NCBI RefSeq assembly: GCF_001651855.1 | Contig: NZ_LNQC01000033.1 | Location: forward strand, 1-48,806 | Direction: 5' to 3' | Length of the DNA stretch: 48,806 nucleotides | Source of the DNA: Sinorhizobium americanum | GTDB taxonomy: Bacteria; Pseudomonadota; Alphaproteobacteria; Rhizobiales; Rhizobiaceae | In this document: piece after piece, positions 37,021 to 45,952 of the stretch | Layout: each line of letters starts with the position of its first letter | Numbering within the stretch: the stretch's first letter is position 1 | Notes under the pieces: generated by a model | Seen by the model: the letters and a program-made list of their open reading frames with translations, nothing else | Told to the model about the DNA's origin: nothing | Database searches by the model: none | Program-made: the position numbers and the translations under genes

Positions 37021-39933
37021 TTACGCTCTCTTCATGAGCGGAAATCGCTCCTTCAGGAGCCTCAGGATCGATTCCGAGCCGACGGGCGGGCCGAACAGGA
37101 AGCTCTGGCCATAGTCGCAGCCCATCTGCGCGAGCTGGATCGCATCCTCCTCCGACTCGATGCCTTCGGCAACGACCCGCATATCGAGTTCGCGCGCCAT
37201 GGCGATCACCGAGCGCAGCACGACGCCCCGCTTGTCGCTCGGATCGCGCACCAGCGCCTTGTCGATCTTGATCGTGTCGAACGGGAAGCGGGTCAGATAG
37301 GAAAGCGAGGAATGGCCGGTGCCGAAGTCGTCGAGAGCGAGCCGCAATCCGGCTTCCCGTAGCTTTTCGAGCACGAGCCGGGCCTGTTCCGGGTTCTCCA
37401 TCACCAGCGATTCGGTTAGCTCCATCTTCACCTTCGCCGGATCGCAGCGGTTCTTGTTGAGGATGGCGCGGACGTCGTCATAGAGCCCGCTGTTGAGCAG
37501 CTGGGCGCTCGAAAGATTGATCGCGACGAAGATCGGCAGGTCGCCCGTCTGGATCTGCCATTCGGAAAGGTCGCTCGTCGCCTGGTCGAAGGCGAACATG
37601 CCGAGCTGGTCTATGATTTCGGAATTCTCCGCGATCGGGATGAATTCGGTCGGCGAAATACTGCCGCGCTTCGGATGATCCCAGCGCATCAGCGCTTCGA
37701 AACCGGCGACCTCGGCATCGCTGAGACGCACGATCGGCTGGTAGACGAGCGACAGTTCCTTGCGTTCAATCGCTCGCTTCAGATCCGCTTCGAGCTGCAG
37801 GCGATCCGATCCGGATGTCCGGAAGGCCGGCCGGAAGGGTTCGACGCGGTTGCCGCCCTCCTTCTTGGCGCGGAACATCGCAAGCTCCGCATCGTCGAGC
37901 AGACTTGCGGCGCTCTGCTCCTGGTCGAGCCATGAAACGAGACCGATCGAGGCGGTGAGATTGATCTCCCGATTGCCGTAGTTGAGCGGCACCATGATCG
38001 CCTTGCTGACCGCATCGGCGAAATCGGCGATCTTCGCCGGATCGCGTTCGGACATCAGGATCAGCCCGAACTGGTCGCCGCCGAGGCGGGCCAGCGTGTC
38101 CTGCGGCCGCAGGAGCCGGCGCAGCCGCCGCGTCAGCGCGATCAGAATATTGTCGCCGGCGGCGATCCCGAGCAGGTCGTTGACCTGCTTGTAGCGGTCG
38201 ATGTCGATGGCGAGGACGGTCGGCCGCGTCGCAGCGCTACCGTCGGACATCAGAAGGATGGCCTGCAGGCGGTCGAGGAAAACCTGCCGGTTCGGCAGGC
38301 CGGTCAGGTTGTCGAGGAGCGCGTTCTGCAACAGCCGCTCGACCGAATTGCGCTGTTCGGTGATGTCGACGATGGTGCCGACGCAGCGGATGATCTCGCC
38401 ATTGGCGCCGAGCACCGGCCGCGCCCGGATCGACAGCCAGTGATAGTGGCCGTCCTCGGCGCGCGCGCGAAACTCATGGTTCAAGCGGCCGCGCCTATGT
38501 TCGAGAAGCACGTCCAGAGTGGCCCTGAAACGGTCGCGGTCGTCCGGATGCAGCCGCGGCACCCAGTTGCGCACCGGTCCGTTCATCGTGCCGAGCGAAA
38601 GGCCGAGCTGGTGGGAAATATCCGGGATCGTCACGACGCGGTCGCGCGCCACGTCCCAGTCCCAGACGGTATCGCCCGAGCCGGTCAGCGCCAGCGCCTG
38701 CCGCTCGAGGTCCGAAAAGAGACCCTGCTGGTAGGCGCCGCCGGCAAAGGCGTGCTGCATTACAGTGAAGCCGATCAAGAGGACGATCAGCACGAGGCCG
38801 CCGCCGAGCGCCGGTTGGACGATATCATTGGCGAGCTGACCGGTGACCGCCAGCCACGCGCCGAATAGCCAGACGAGGATCAAGAGCCAGGCCGGAACGA
38901 GAAGGATGGCGCGGTCGTAGCGGTTGAAGCCGAGATAGGCGATCAGCACGATGCCGACGGTCGCCGTCAGCGCAAAGGAGAGGCGGGCGATGCCCGATGC
39001 GATCGCGGGATCGTAGACGGCGACGCCGAACAGCAGTGCCAGGCCGAGAATCCAGGCGAGCGTCGCATAGCCGAGATGCTGATGCCAGCGGTTGAGGTTC
39101 AGATAGGTGAAAAGGAAGATCACCAGGCCCGCCGCCAGAAAGACTTCCGTTCCTGCTCGCCATATGCGTTCGTCGCCGGCTGTCACGCTGATCAGCTTCG
39201 ACAGAAAGCCGAAGTCGACGCAGATATAGGCGAGAACGGCCCAGGCGAGGGCCGCCGTTGCCGGCAGCATCGAGGTGCCCTTGACGACGAAGAGAATGGT
39301 CAAGAACACCGCGAGCAGCCCGGCAATCCCGAGCACAATGCCGCGATAAAGCGTAAAGGCGTTGACGGTGTCCTTGTAGGCGTCCGGCTGCCACAGATAG
39401 ATCTGCGGTAGTTCCGGCGTCGCAAGCTCGGCGACGAAGGTGATGACGGCGCCGGGGTTCAGCGTGATGCGGAACACGTCCGCCTCGTCGCTCGGCTGCC
39501 GGTCGAGCGCGAAGCCCTCGCTCGGCGTGATCGACAGGATGCGCTGCGAGCCGAGATCCGGCCAGAACAGCTTCGAATTGACCAGCCGGAAATGCGGCGC
39601 GACGATCACCCGCTCGAGCTGTTCTTCGGAGACATTGGCGAGCGCGAAGACGGCCCAGTCGCCCTGGTGATGTTCCGTGCTCGATCGGACCTCGATGCGC
39701 CGCACGATACCGTCCGTGCCAGGAGCGGTGGACACCTGGAAAGCCTCGCCCCGGCCGGAATAGATTTCCGTCGTGGCGGTCAGGTCGAGGGCCGTGTCCT
39801 CGCGCGAGATCTTGACCGGCTCGAGAGCATGGGCGACGCCGCCGGCGATGCCGAAGATGAAAACGGCGAATGCGGCCAGGAACGCCGCCAGCCTTGCGGC
39901 TGGCCATGCGGACGGCTTGCGGATCAGGGGCAT
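37021..39933 (-). CDS. Membrane sensor with PAS, degenerate GGDEF and EAL domains
   Basis: A 970-residue c-di-GMP signalling protein. After a signal-like helix there is a periplasmic beta-rich domain (to about residue 180), then roughly seven transmembrane helices (about 190-410) in the style of 7TMR-DISM sensors. A PAS/PAC domain (about 425-535, ends VGTIVDITEQR) is followed by a GGDEF domain (about 545-700) and an EAL domain (from about 715). The A-site reads GGDQF at 618-622, not GGDEF. The EAL domain keeps EALMRWDHP (746-748), DDFGTGHSSLSYL, KIDKALVRD and AEGIES, so it is likely a phosphodiesterase. The ATG overlaps the upstream GNAT stop. Confidence 0.93.
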   Translation of the reverse strand: MPLIRKPSAWPAARLAAFLAAFAVFIFGIAGGVAHALEPVKISREDTALDLTATTEIYSGRGEAFQVSTAPGTDGIVRRIEVRSSTEHHQGDWAVFALANVSEEQLERVIVAPHFRLVNSKLFWPDLGSQRILSITPSEGFALDRQPSDEADVFRITLNPGAVITFVAELATPELPQIYLWQPDAYKDTVNAFTLYRGIVLGIAGLLAVFLTILFVVKGTSMLPATAALAWAVLAYICVDFGFLSKLISVTAGDERIWRAGTEVFLAAGLVIFLFTYLNLNRWHQHLGYATLAWILGLALLFGVAVYDPAIASGIARLSFALTATVGIVLIAYLGFNRYDRAILLVPAWLLILVWLFGAWLAVTGQLANDIVQPALGGGLVLIVLLIGFTVMQHAFAGGAYQQGLFSDLERQALALTGSGDTVWDWDVARDRVVTIPDISHQLGLSLGTMNGPVRNWVPRLHPDDRDRFRATLDVLLEHRRGRLNHEFRARAEDGHYHWLSIRARPVLGANGEIIRCVGTIVDITEQRNSVERLLQNALLDNLTGLPNRQVFLDRLQAILLMSDGSAATRPTVLAIDIDRYKQVNDLLGIAAGDNILIALTRRLRRLLRPQDTLARLGGDQFGLILMSERDPAKIADFADAVSKAIMVPLNYGNREINLTASIGLVSWLDQEQSAASLLDDAELAMFRAKKEGGNRVEPFRPAFRTSGSDRLQLEADLKRAIERKELSLVYQPIVRLSDAEVAGFEALMRWDHPKRGSISPTEFIPIAENSEIIDQLGMFAFDQATSDLSEWQIQTGDLPIFVAINLSSAQLLNSGLYDDVRAILNKNRCDPAKVKMELTESLVMENPEQARLVLEKLREAGLRLALDDFGTGHSSLSYLTRFPFDTIKIDKALVRDPSDKRGVVLRSVIAMARELDMRVVAEGIESEEDAIQLAQMGCDYGQSFLFGPPVGSESILRLLKERFPLMKRA

Positions 39934-40544
39934 CAAAGGGGCATATTCCTGTTCGGTACGGCATCCGCGGCCAGAAGCGAAAACATCAGGTGATCGCGCC
40001 ACTGGCCGTTTATCTTCAAGTACTGTCTCAAGTAGCCTTCGCGTTCAAAGCCGGCCTTTTCAAGGAGCCGGATGCTCCTTGCGTTTTCTGGAATACAGGC
40101 TGCTTCAATACGGTGCAACTCGAGGGTCGAAAAGATGTAGGGGATGGTCAGCTTCAGTGCCGCGTACATGTGACCCTGGCCGGCATGTTTCTGCCCCATC
40201 CAGTAGCCGATCATGCAGTTCTGCGCCGCACCCCGGCGGATATGGCCGATCGTCAGGCCGCCGAGGAGGACCTCGTCCGGTCTGCGGAGCAGGAACAGCG
40301 GCACCGCCTGGCCGGAAGCATATTCCTGTTCGTTGCGGATGACGCGACTGCGAAAGGCGCTCTCGGTCATCTCGTCAGCCCGCCAGGTGGGCTCCCACGG
40401 TTCGAGGAAACTGCGGCTTGCGCTGCGCAATTGATACCATTGCCGATAATCGGCGTAGCGCGGGAGGCGGAGAAGATAATCCTGATTGGCGATCTCGACC
40501 GATTCGGGCTGCCGTGACAGGAACCGAAATACCGATCGTGCCAT
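39933..40544 (-). CDS. GNAT N-acetyltransferase, RimJ/RimL type
   Basis: A 203-residue acetyltransferase close to RimJ-like enzymes that modify protein N-termini. Typical parts are LLRLPRYADYRQWYQLR, LTIGHIRRGAAQNCMIGYWMG, the acetyl-CoA loop KHAGQGHMYAALKL, and HRIEAACIPENARSIRLLEKAGFEREG. The ATG at 40542-40544 has GGAGG six bases upstream and is preferred to an ATG 21 codons earlier. Its TGA overlaps the ATG of the GGDEF-EAL gene, so the two are coupled, an odd pairing. The M16 peptidase gene is upstream, 262 bases away. Confidence 0.9.
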   Translation of the reverse strand: MARSVFRFLSRQPESVEIANQDYLLRLPRYADYRQWYQLRSASRSFLEPWEPTWRADEMTESAFRSRVIRNEQEYASGQAVPLFLLRRPDEVLLGGLTIGHIRRGAAQNCMIGYWMGQKHAGQGHMYAALKLTIPYIFSTLELHRIEAACIPENARSIRLLEKAGFEREGYLRQYLKINGQWRDHLMFSLLAADAVPNRNMPL

Positions 40545-40717
40545 ATATGCCTCCGGCCCCAAACTCGCATGCCGGCGGGCGGAGATCGGCTTCATGCTCT
40601 TCCTCATCCCGCTCGGGTCAACTTACACAGCCGAACCGAAAATTCCGGCCCGGACCGCGCCATCATGCAAAAGTCCGAAGGCGCCGTGTCATTGTTGAAG
40701 CGTTGCACAAGTTAACG

Positions 40718-40800
40718 CCTAAATCGAATCCGATTTTGGAAATCGTGCAGAAAAGCACAGGCCTCGCAGGCGCTGCCGGCAGTCCGAAGGTGTGCGCTGG
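40718..40800 (+). repeat. Dispersed repeat, degenerate copy
   Basis: The gap upstream of the GNAT gene holds CCTAAATCG-aatc-CGATTTTGG (40718-40739, one mismatch in the stem), followed by AAATC-x-TGCAG, then GCAC, and a G/C-rich part with GCGCTG. This is collinear with the copy at 16393. The second hairpin is not well preserved. It lies between the M16 peptidase stop and the GNAT start. Confidence 0.5.
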
Positions 40801-40806
40801 CGCCCG

Positions 40807-42108
40807 CTAGCCGGCCAGGGCCTGGACGGCAGCGGGCTTGATATTCAGAGACGACAGAATGTCGCCCATCGGGGCGAGCTGTTCGAGGGGGCCGATCGCC
40901 GAAAGGGTAGGGGTCGTATCGAAGAAGAGCCGGCCGGCGAGATCGGTCAGCCGCTCTATGGTGATGCCGGACAGCCTTTCCATCAATTCCTCGTTGGGAA
41001 TGGGGCGACCGTAGAGCATCATCTGGCGGGCGATCTGGCCGGCGCGTGCGGCCGGGCTTTCCTGTCCCATCAGAAGTTGGGCGCGGATCTGCGCACGGGC
41101 ACGCTCGATCTCCTGCTGGTCGATGCTCGCCGAGGACTTGCGCAGCTCCTCGATGATGACCGGCATCAGCTCGGGGAGATTTTCCCCGCCGGTCGCGGCA
41201 TGGATGCCGAAAATGCCGGTATCGGAAAAGCCCCAATGGAACGCGTAGACCGAATAACAGAGGCCGCGATGTTCGCGCACTTCCTGGAAGAGGCGGGACG
41301 ACATGCCGCCGCCGAGGATGTTCGCAAGGATCTGCGAACAGTAGAAGTCGCGGGCGTGATAGGCCCTGCCTTCGAAGCCGAGCAGCACCTGCGCGTCCAT
41401 CAGGTCACGGCTCTCGCGGCTGTCGCCGCCGGTGTAGCGCGCCGTATCGAGGACGGGGGTCGACAGCGGCGTGACCGGCAGCGTGGAAAAGCGCTCCTCG
41501 ACTTGGCGCACGATCGTGTCGTGGTCGACGGCGCCGGCGGCAACGATGAACATCCTGTCGGTCGTATAATTGCGGCCGAGATATTGGCGAATCTGGCCGG
41601 GGGTGAACGACATCACCGTTTCGGGCGTGCCGAGAATGGGCCGCCCGACCGTCTGGTCGCGATAGGCGGTCTCTGCGAAGCGGTCGAAGACCACGTCATC
41701 CGGCGTGTCGTCGGCCGCGCCGATTTCCTGCAGAATGACATGCTTCTCGCGCCGGAGTTCTTCCTCGTCGAAGGTCGAGTCCGTGAGAATGTCCGCCAGG
41801 ATGTCGATCGCCAGCGGCACGTGGTCCTTGAGCACCCGGGCGTAGTAGGAGGTCGTCTCGGTGGAGGTGGCGGCGTTGACCTCGCCGCCCACGTTTTCGA
41901 TCTCTTCGGCGATTTGGCGGGCGCTGCGCCGTTTCGTCCCCTTGAAAGCCATGTGCTCAAGTAGATGGGCAATTCCGTGTTCATTCACGGTTTCGTTGCG
42001 TGAACCGGACTTTATCCAGACCCCGAGCGCCACGCTTTCCAGATGCGGCATTCGCTCGGTCACCACCGTCAGCCCGGAAGGGAGCCGGGTGCACTCAACT
42101 TTCATCAT
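40807..42108 (-). CDS. M16 family zinc peptidase (processing-peptidase-like)
   Basis: A 433-residue metalloprotease of the insulinase/mitochondrial processing peptidase group. The inverted zinc motif is HLLEHMAFKGT (H-x-x-E-H), and the third ligand Glu lies about 75 residues later in LRREKHVILQEI. A second, inactive M16-type lobe follows (VGRPILGTPETVMSFTPGQIRQYLG onwards). Bacterial members degrade or process peptides; the relation to mitochondrial beta-MPP is by ancestry. It starts 14 bases after thrC ends, and the pair is common in alphaproteobacteria. Confidence 0.94.
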   Translation of the reverse strand: MMKVECTRLPSGLTVVTERMPHLESVALGVWIKSGSRNETVNEHGIAHLLEHMAFKGTKRRSARQIAEEIENVGGEVNAATSTETTSYYARVLKDHVPLAIDILADILTDSTFDEEELRREKHVILQEIGAADDTPDDVVFDRFAETAYRDQTVGRPILGTPETVMSFTPGQIRQYLGRNYTTDRMFIVAAGAVDHDTIVRQVEERFSTLPVTPLSTPVLDTARYTGGDSRESRDLMDAQVLLGFEGRAYHARDFYCSQILANILGGGMSSRLFQEVREHRGLCYSVYAFHWGFSDTGIFGIHAATGGENLPELMPVIIEELRKSSASIDQQEIERARAQIRAQLLMGQESPAARAGQIARQMMLYGRPIPNEELMERLSGITIERLTDLAGRLFFDTTPTLSAIGPLEQLAPMGDILSSLNIKPAAVQALAG

Positions 42109-42122
42109 CCGTATCTTTCGTT

Positions 42123-43520
42123 CTATTCCCGAACGCGGGTACGCTCGCCGATGAAGCTTTCGACGCTTTTCAGCTCTGCATCCAGGATATCGAAACGCTC
42201 CGCCCTAGTCATGAGATCAGCAAGCCACGTCGGAAGCGTGGGGTCAATACCACTCGCCGATTTTACCGCGTCGGGAAATTTCGCGGGGTGGGCGGTCCCG
42301 AGCGTCACCATCGGCGCCGAGGGCTTCTCGTGCTTGGCGGCGACTGAGACGCCGATTGCCGTATGCGGATCAAGGAGATAGCCCGATTTATCAAGCGTAT
42401 CGCGGATCGTCGCGGCCACCTGCTTTTCCGAGGCGCGGCCGGCACGAAATTCCTTGCGAATTTTTTTCAGTGCCCCCTCTTCGATGGCAAAGGAACCCGA
42501 TTGCTTGAGGCTTGCCATTGCGGCGCGCACCCCTGCCGCCTCGCGGCCATAGGCCTCGAACAACAAGCGCTCGAAGTTGGACGAAATCTGAATGTCCATC
42601 GAGGGCGAGGTCGTCGCCTTGACCTCGCGCATCTCGTAGCGGCCGGTCTTCAGCGTGCGCGCCAGGATGTCGTTCTCGTTGGTGGCGATGATCAGCCTGT
42701 CGATCGGCAAGCCCATGCGCTTGGCGACATAGCCGGCGAAGATATCGCCGAAATTGCCGGTCGGGACCGTGAAGGAGATCCTCCGGTCCGGGCCGCCGAG
42801 CGCGACCGCCGCCGTGAAATAATAGACGATCTGCGCCATGATGCGCGCCCAGTTGATCGAATTGACCCCCGACAGCTTGACCCGGTCGCGAAACGCCGTG
42901 TCGTTGAACATGGCTTTGACGAGGTTCTGGCAATCGTCGAAATTGCCCTTGACGGCGATCGCATGCACGTTCGACGCACCCGCGGTCGTCATCTGCCTCT
43001 GCTGCACCGGCGAGACTTTGCCGTGCGGGAAGAGGATGAAAATGTCCGTCCTTTCCCGGCCGGCGAAGGCGTCGATCGCGGCACCTCCCGTGTCACCCGA
43101 CGTCGCCCCGACGATCGTCGCCCGTTCGCCGCGCTCGGCGAGCACATGATCCATGAGGCGCGCCAGCAATTGCATGGCGACGTCCTTGAAGGCGAGCGTC
43201 GAACCGTGGAAGAGTTCCATGACGAAGGAGTTGGGGCTGGTCTGGACGAGCGGGGCAATGGCCGGATGGCGGAAGGTCGCATAGGCCTCGTCTATCATCT
43301 CGCGGAACTTCGCGGCCGGGATTTCGCCGTTCGTGAAGGGCTCGAGAACAGTAAAAGCGATTTCCTGATAGGACTTGCCGCGCAGCGCCCGGATTTCCTT
43401 TTTCGAGAAGGCCGGCCATTCCTTCGGCAGGTAGAGGCCGCCGTCACGAGCAAGCCCTGCCAGAAGAGCGTCGCAGAAACCGAGGGGCGCTGCTTCCCCG
43501 CGCGTCGAAATATACTTCAC
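42123..43520 (-). CDS. thrC: Threonine synthase
   Basis: A 465-residue PLP enzyme that makes threonine from O-phosphohomoserine. The PLP lysine is in STLAFKDVAMQLLARLMD, and other signatures are GATSGDTGGAAIDAFAG, FPHGKVSPVQQRQMTT and VPTGNFGDIFAGYVAKRMGLPI. The GTG at 43518-43520 is chosen: it gives VKYISTRGEA, the usual family N-terminus, and has GAAGG nine bases upstream. An ATG three codons before it abuts that sequence. It receives phosphohomoserine from ThrB (33 kb) and PLP from PdxH (16.5 kb). Confidence 0.95.
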   Translation of the reverse strand: MKYISTRGEAAPLGFCDALLAGLARDGGLYLPKEWPAFSKKEIRALRGKSYQEIAFTVLEPFTNGEIPAAKFREMIDEAYATFRHPAIAPLVQTSPNSFVMELFHGSTLAFKDVAMQLLARLMDHVLAERGERATIVGATSGDTGGAAIDAFAGRERTDIFILFPHGKVSPVQQRQMTTAGASNVHAIAVKGNFDDCQNLVKAMFNDTAFRDRVKLSGVNSINWARIMAQIVYYFTAAVALGGPDRRISFTVPTGNFGDIFAGYVAKRMGLPIDRLIIATNENDILARTLKTGRYEMREVKATTSPSMDIQISSNFERLLFEAYGREAAGVRAAMASLKQSGSFAIEEGALKKIRKEFRAGRASEKQVAATIRDTLDKSGYLLDPHTAIGVSVAAKHEKPSAPMVTLGTAHPAKFPDAVKSASGIDPTLPTWLADLMTRAERFDILDAELKSVESFIGERTRVRE

Positions 43521-43529
43521 CTTCTTCAT

Positions 43530-43939
43530 CCTTCGTTACCGCATCTCACAGTTACAGCAGTCAGTTTGGCGGAGGACCGCCCCTCTCGCCGCGCTATCAC
43601 GCCGATATTGCATATCCCTTTAAGGAAGAACCGCCGCCCGGCCCCCTATTTGTTCCAGTTCGCCGTAAATCGCGCGGACATTCTTGTCACCATGGCAAAT
43701 TTCCGAACGCTCTGGAAAGTGAGGCTTGCGATGGCCCGCCGGTCGATTTTTCGATTTGCCGCTGCTATAGACGATGCCCGAGGGTCGAGAAAAGCCCTCA
43801 AAGATCGTCGGTCCGGAGGAGGAGGGGATTGCAGATGGGTTCCTGCTCCGGCCATCAAAAGGATCGCGCCAGCTTCGGCCGAATTCGCCGCGGCTGCCGT
43901 GATTTCAAAGTCTCACCGGTTCAGTAGGGGTCGTGCAAC
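43530..43939. other. 410-base intergenic region upstream of thrC and the lipoprotein gene
   Basis: This is a divergent promoter region with no convincing gene. One open frame from the ATG at 43692 runs on for about 125 codons but is Arg/Ala-rich, is out of frame with the lipoprotein gene and has no homology I can recognise. Weak -10-like TATAGA (about 43765) and a small stem GAGGG/CCCTC (about 43780-43800) are the only sites noticed. No threonine-type leader peptide is seen before thrC. Confidence 0.5.
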
Positions 43940-44488
43940 GTGTCTGGCAAAGTGTCTCGCCATCTTCTCGCAATGTCTGTCCTTTTGGTCGCCGCGGGGT
44001 GTAACAAAACGCAAGACGGCGCCGCCATCGAGGCCGGCGGCACCGCGAACGCACCGACGCCGGCGGTGATCCAGGCGGCTTGCCCGGCGGTGACGCTGCG
44101 GGACGGCACCGCCTCCTATCGCACCTATGCGAAGGGCGGCAAGGACGATCCGACCAAGGTGGTCTACCAAGCCTCGCTGGCCGACACCACGCGGCAATGC
44201 GTGCAGAGCGCGGACACCCTGACGGTGACCGTGGTCGCGCAGGGCCGCGTCGTCGCCGGCCCCGCCGGCGGTCCGGGCAAGATTACCATGCCGATCCGCG
44301 TGGCGGCGACCGACGGCGAAAAAACGCTCTATTCCGAACTGACGCAATATCCGGTCGAAGTGCCGCCGGGCAGCACCAACACGCAATTCGTCTTCACCAA
44401 GGCCAACGTCACCCTGCCGGCCGGGGCCGGAGCCGACGCCAAGATCTTCGTCGGCTTCGACGAGGGACCGCAGAAGGCGAAGCAGTAG
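43940..44488 (+). CDS. Hypothetical lipoprotein
   Basis: A 182-residue predicted lipoprotein, starting with GTG at 43940. The signal sequence contains the lipobox LLVAAGC, with Cys21 as the lipidated residue. The mature domain (about 130 residues, two further cysteines at CPAVTLRDG and RQCVQSAD, then a beta-rich part with PVEVPPGSTNTQFVF) is not one I can assign. The spacing of the two cysteines suggests one disulfide. It is divergent from thrC and convergent with the LivK-like gene. Confidence 0.75.
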   Translation: MSGKVSRHLLAMSVLLVAAGCNKTQDGAAIEAGGTANAPTPAVIQAACPAVTLRDGTASYRTYAKGGKDDPTKVVYQASLADTTRQCVQSADTLTVTVVAQGRVVAGPAGGPGKITMPIRVAATDGEKTLYSELTQYPVEVPPGSTNTQFVFTKANVTLPAGAGADAKIFVGFDEGPQKAKQ

Positions 44489-44550
44489 CAGGCCGGCACG
44501 GGCGCTGCGCGGCAAAATTCAAAGAAAAGCTCTTTGCAGCCATCCGATGC

Positions 44551-44578
44551 AAAAACGCCGAGGCATGCCCCGGCGTTT
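44551..44578. terminator. Terminator after the LivK-type gene
   Basis: The stem AAACGCCG/CGGCGTTT (44553-44560 and 44571-44578) has a 10-base loop. On the minus strand it is followed by TTTTTGC, so it best serves the binding-protein gene. The same stem could also end the convergent lipoprotein transcript. Confidence 0.75.
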
Positions 44579-44601
44579 CCGCGCGTCCGCTCGCGACCGG
44601 G

Positions 44602-45708
44602 TTATTCGGCCGCCACGCTCTTGCCCGCTTCCCATTTGTAGAGCGAGAAGCTCGGCGAGGTAAGGTCGCCGCTTTCGCCATAGGTCAGCTTGCCGATAAC
44701 CGTGTCGATCGCCTCGCCGGATTTGATCGCGGTCGCGACCGCGGTCGCATCCTCGGCGGAGCCTGCCTTCTCGATGCCGGCCTTGAGCACCTGGACGGCG
44801 GCATAGGCGTTGAGCGTGAAGGCTTCCGCCGGGATGTTCTTGACATTGAGCGCCTCGATCACCGGGGCGGCGGCCGGGTGGCGGGTGGCGTCGCTCGCAT
44901 TTGTGTAGATCGTTCCCTCGGCAGCATTGCCGCCGATCGCCCAGAACTCGGTGTTGGAGAGGCCGTCGCCGCCGATCAGCTGAGCATTGACACCCTGGTC
45001 GCGCATCTGCCGGACCATCAGGCCGGCCTCGGCGTGGTAGCCGCCGAAATAGACCACGTCGACATTCTCGGCCTTGAGGCGCGTGACGATGGCGCTGAAG
45101 TCCTTTTCACCGGGGTTCAAGCCCTCGTAGACGACTTCCGTGATGCCGCCTGCGTTGATTGCCGCCTTGAAACCATCGGCGAGGCCCTTGCCGTAAGCAC
45201 CCTTGTCGTGCAGGACGGCGACGCGCTTGTCCTTGAGGTTCTTGACGACGTAATCGGCCGCGACCACGGCCTGCTGGTCATCGCGGCCGCAGGTGCGCAG
45301 GACGTTCCAGAGCCCGCGGGTGGTAAGGTCCGGCGTGGTTGCCGTCGGCGTGACCATGAGGATGCCGTTCTCGGCGAGCACGTCGGATGCCGGCATCGCC
45401 GTGCCGGAAAGCACCGGCCCGACGACATAGCGCACGCTCTCGCCAGCGAGCTGGTTGGAAACCGAGACGGCCTGCTTCGGCTCGCCGGCGTCGTCGACGA
45501 TCTTGATGACGATCTTCTCGCCCTTGATGCCGCCGGCATTGTTGATGGCTTCGGCCGCTGCCTCGGCACCGTTCTTCACCTGCTCGCCAAAGGCCGCGAC
45601 CGGGCCGGTGAGCGGCGTGATCACGCCGATCGTGATATCGGCATGGGCGAGCGGGGCGAAGGCCACGCCGGCGGCGAGGGTCAATCCGGTCAATCGTGAA
45701 AGACGCAT
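44602..45708 (-). CDS. Branched-chain amino acid ABC transporter substrate-binding protein (LivK type)
   Basis: A 368-residue periplasmic type I binding protein. The signal peptide [23 protein letters not shown] is cleaved before DITIG. Family features are [49 protein letters not shown], and the central [13 protein letters not shown] and [14 protein letters not shown]. It would bind Leu/Ile/Val or another amino acid and hand it to a LivHMGF permease, none of which is in this window. The ATG at 45706-45708 has GGAGGAA five bases upstream. A terminator follows. Confidence 0.93.
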   Translation of the reverse strand: MRLSRLTGLTLAAGVAFAPLAHADITIGVITPLTGPVAAFGEQVKNGAEAAAEAINNAGGIKGEKIVIKIVDDAGEPKQAVSVSNQLAGESVRYVVGPVLSGTAMPASDVLAENGILMVTPTATTPDLTTRGLWNVLRTCGRDDQQAVVAADYVVKNLKDKRVAVLHDKGAYGKGLADGFKAAINAGGITEVVYEGLNPGEKDFSAIVTRLKAENVDVVYFGGYHAEAGLMVRQMRDQGVNAQLIGGDGLSNTEFWAIGGNAAEGTIYTNASDATRHPAAAPVIEALNVKNIPAEAFTLNAYAAVQVLKAGIEKAGSAEDATAVATAIKSGEAIDTVIGKLTYGESGDLTSPSFSLYKWEAGKSVAAE

Positions 45709-45731
45709 CGTGGTTCCTCCTTGGAAATAAC

Positions 45732-45808
45732 CTCTACAACGCCCGGACACGCGTAGGCCGCCATGGCGCTTTGAACTGCTGCTTGGTCCCATCCGGAATC
45801 ATGCATTG
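45732..45808 (-). repeat. Dispersed repeat, degenerate copy in the LivK leader
   Basis: Read on the minus strand, this segment has ATGATTCCGGAT, then GCAGCAGTTCAAAG, then GCGCC, and further on CGCGTGTCC and GGGCGTTGTAG. The first 14-base core is identical to the copy at 16393, and GGGCG-x-TGTAG is also shared. It is the only copy in inverted orientation, and it lies in the leader of the LivK-type gene. Confidence 0.55.
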
Positions 45809-45952
45809 GTCGATCTTGATATAGCCCTCGTGCACCATTCGGAAACCCGCTGTTTCTCGCAGGAAACCATGCGTGTTCACGACGGAATGCCGCGTTTGGA
45901 GGGCGCCGATGATTACCGGCGCAAAGGCAGTCCCACTCGGGCCGGGTGGGGA

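Noticed and set aside
42363..44069. A 568-codon plus-strand frame opposite thrC and across its upstream gap
   Set aside because: It covers thrC in antisense and is charged and repetitive in composition; no start with a ribosome-binding site is seen.
44080..45699. A 539-codon plus-strand frame opposite the LivK-type gene
   Set aside because: It overlaps both the lipoprotein and the binding protein genes, passes through the terminator, and its composition is that of a shadow frame.
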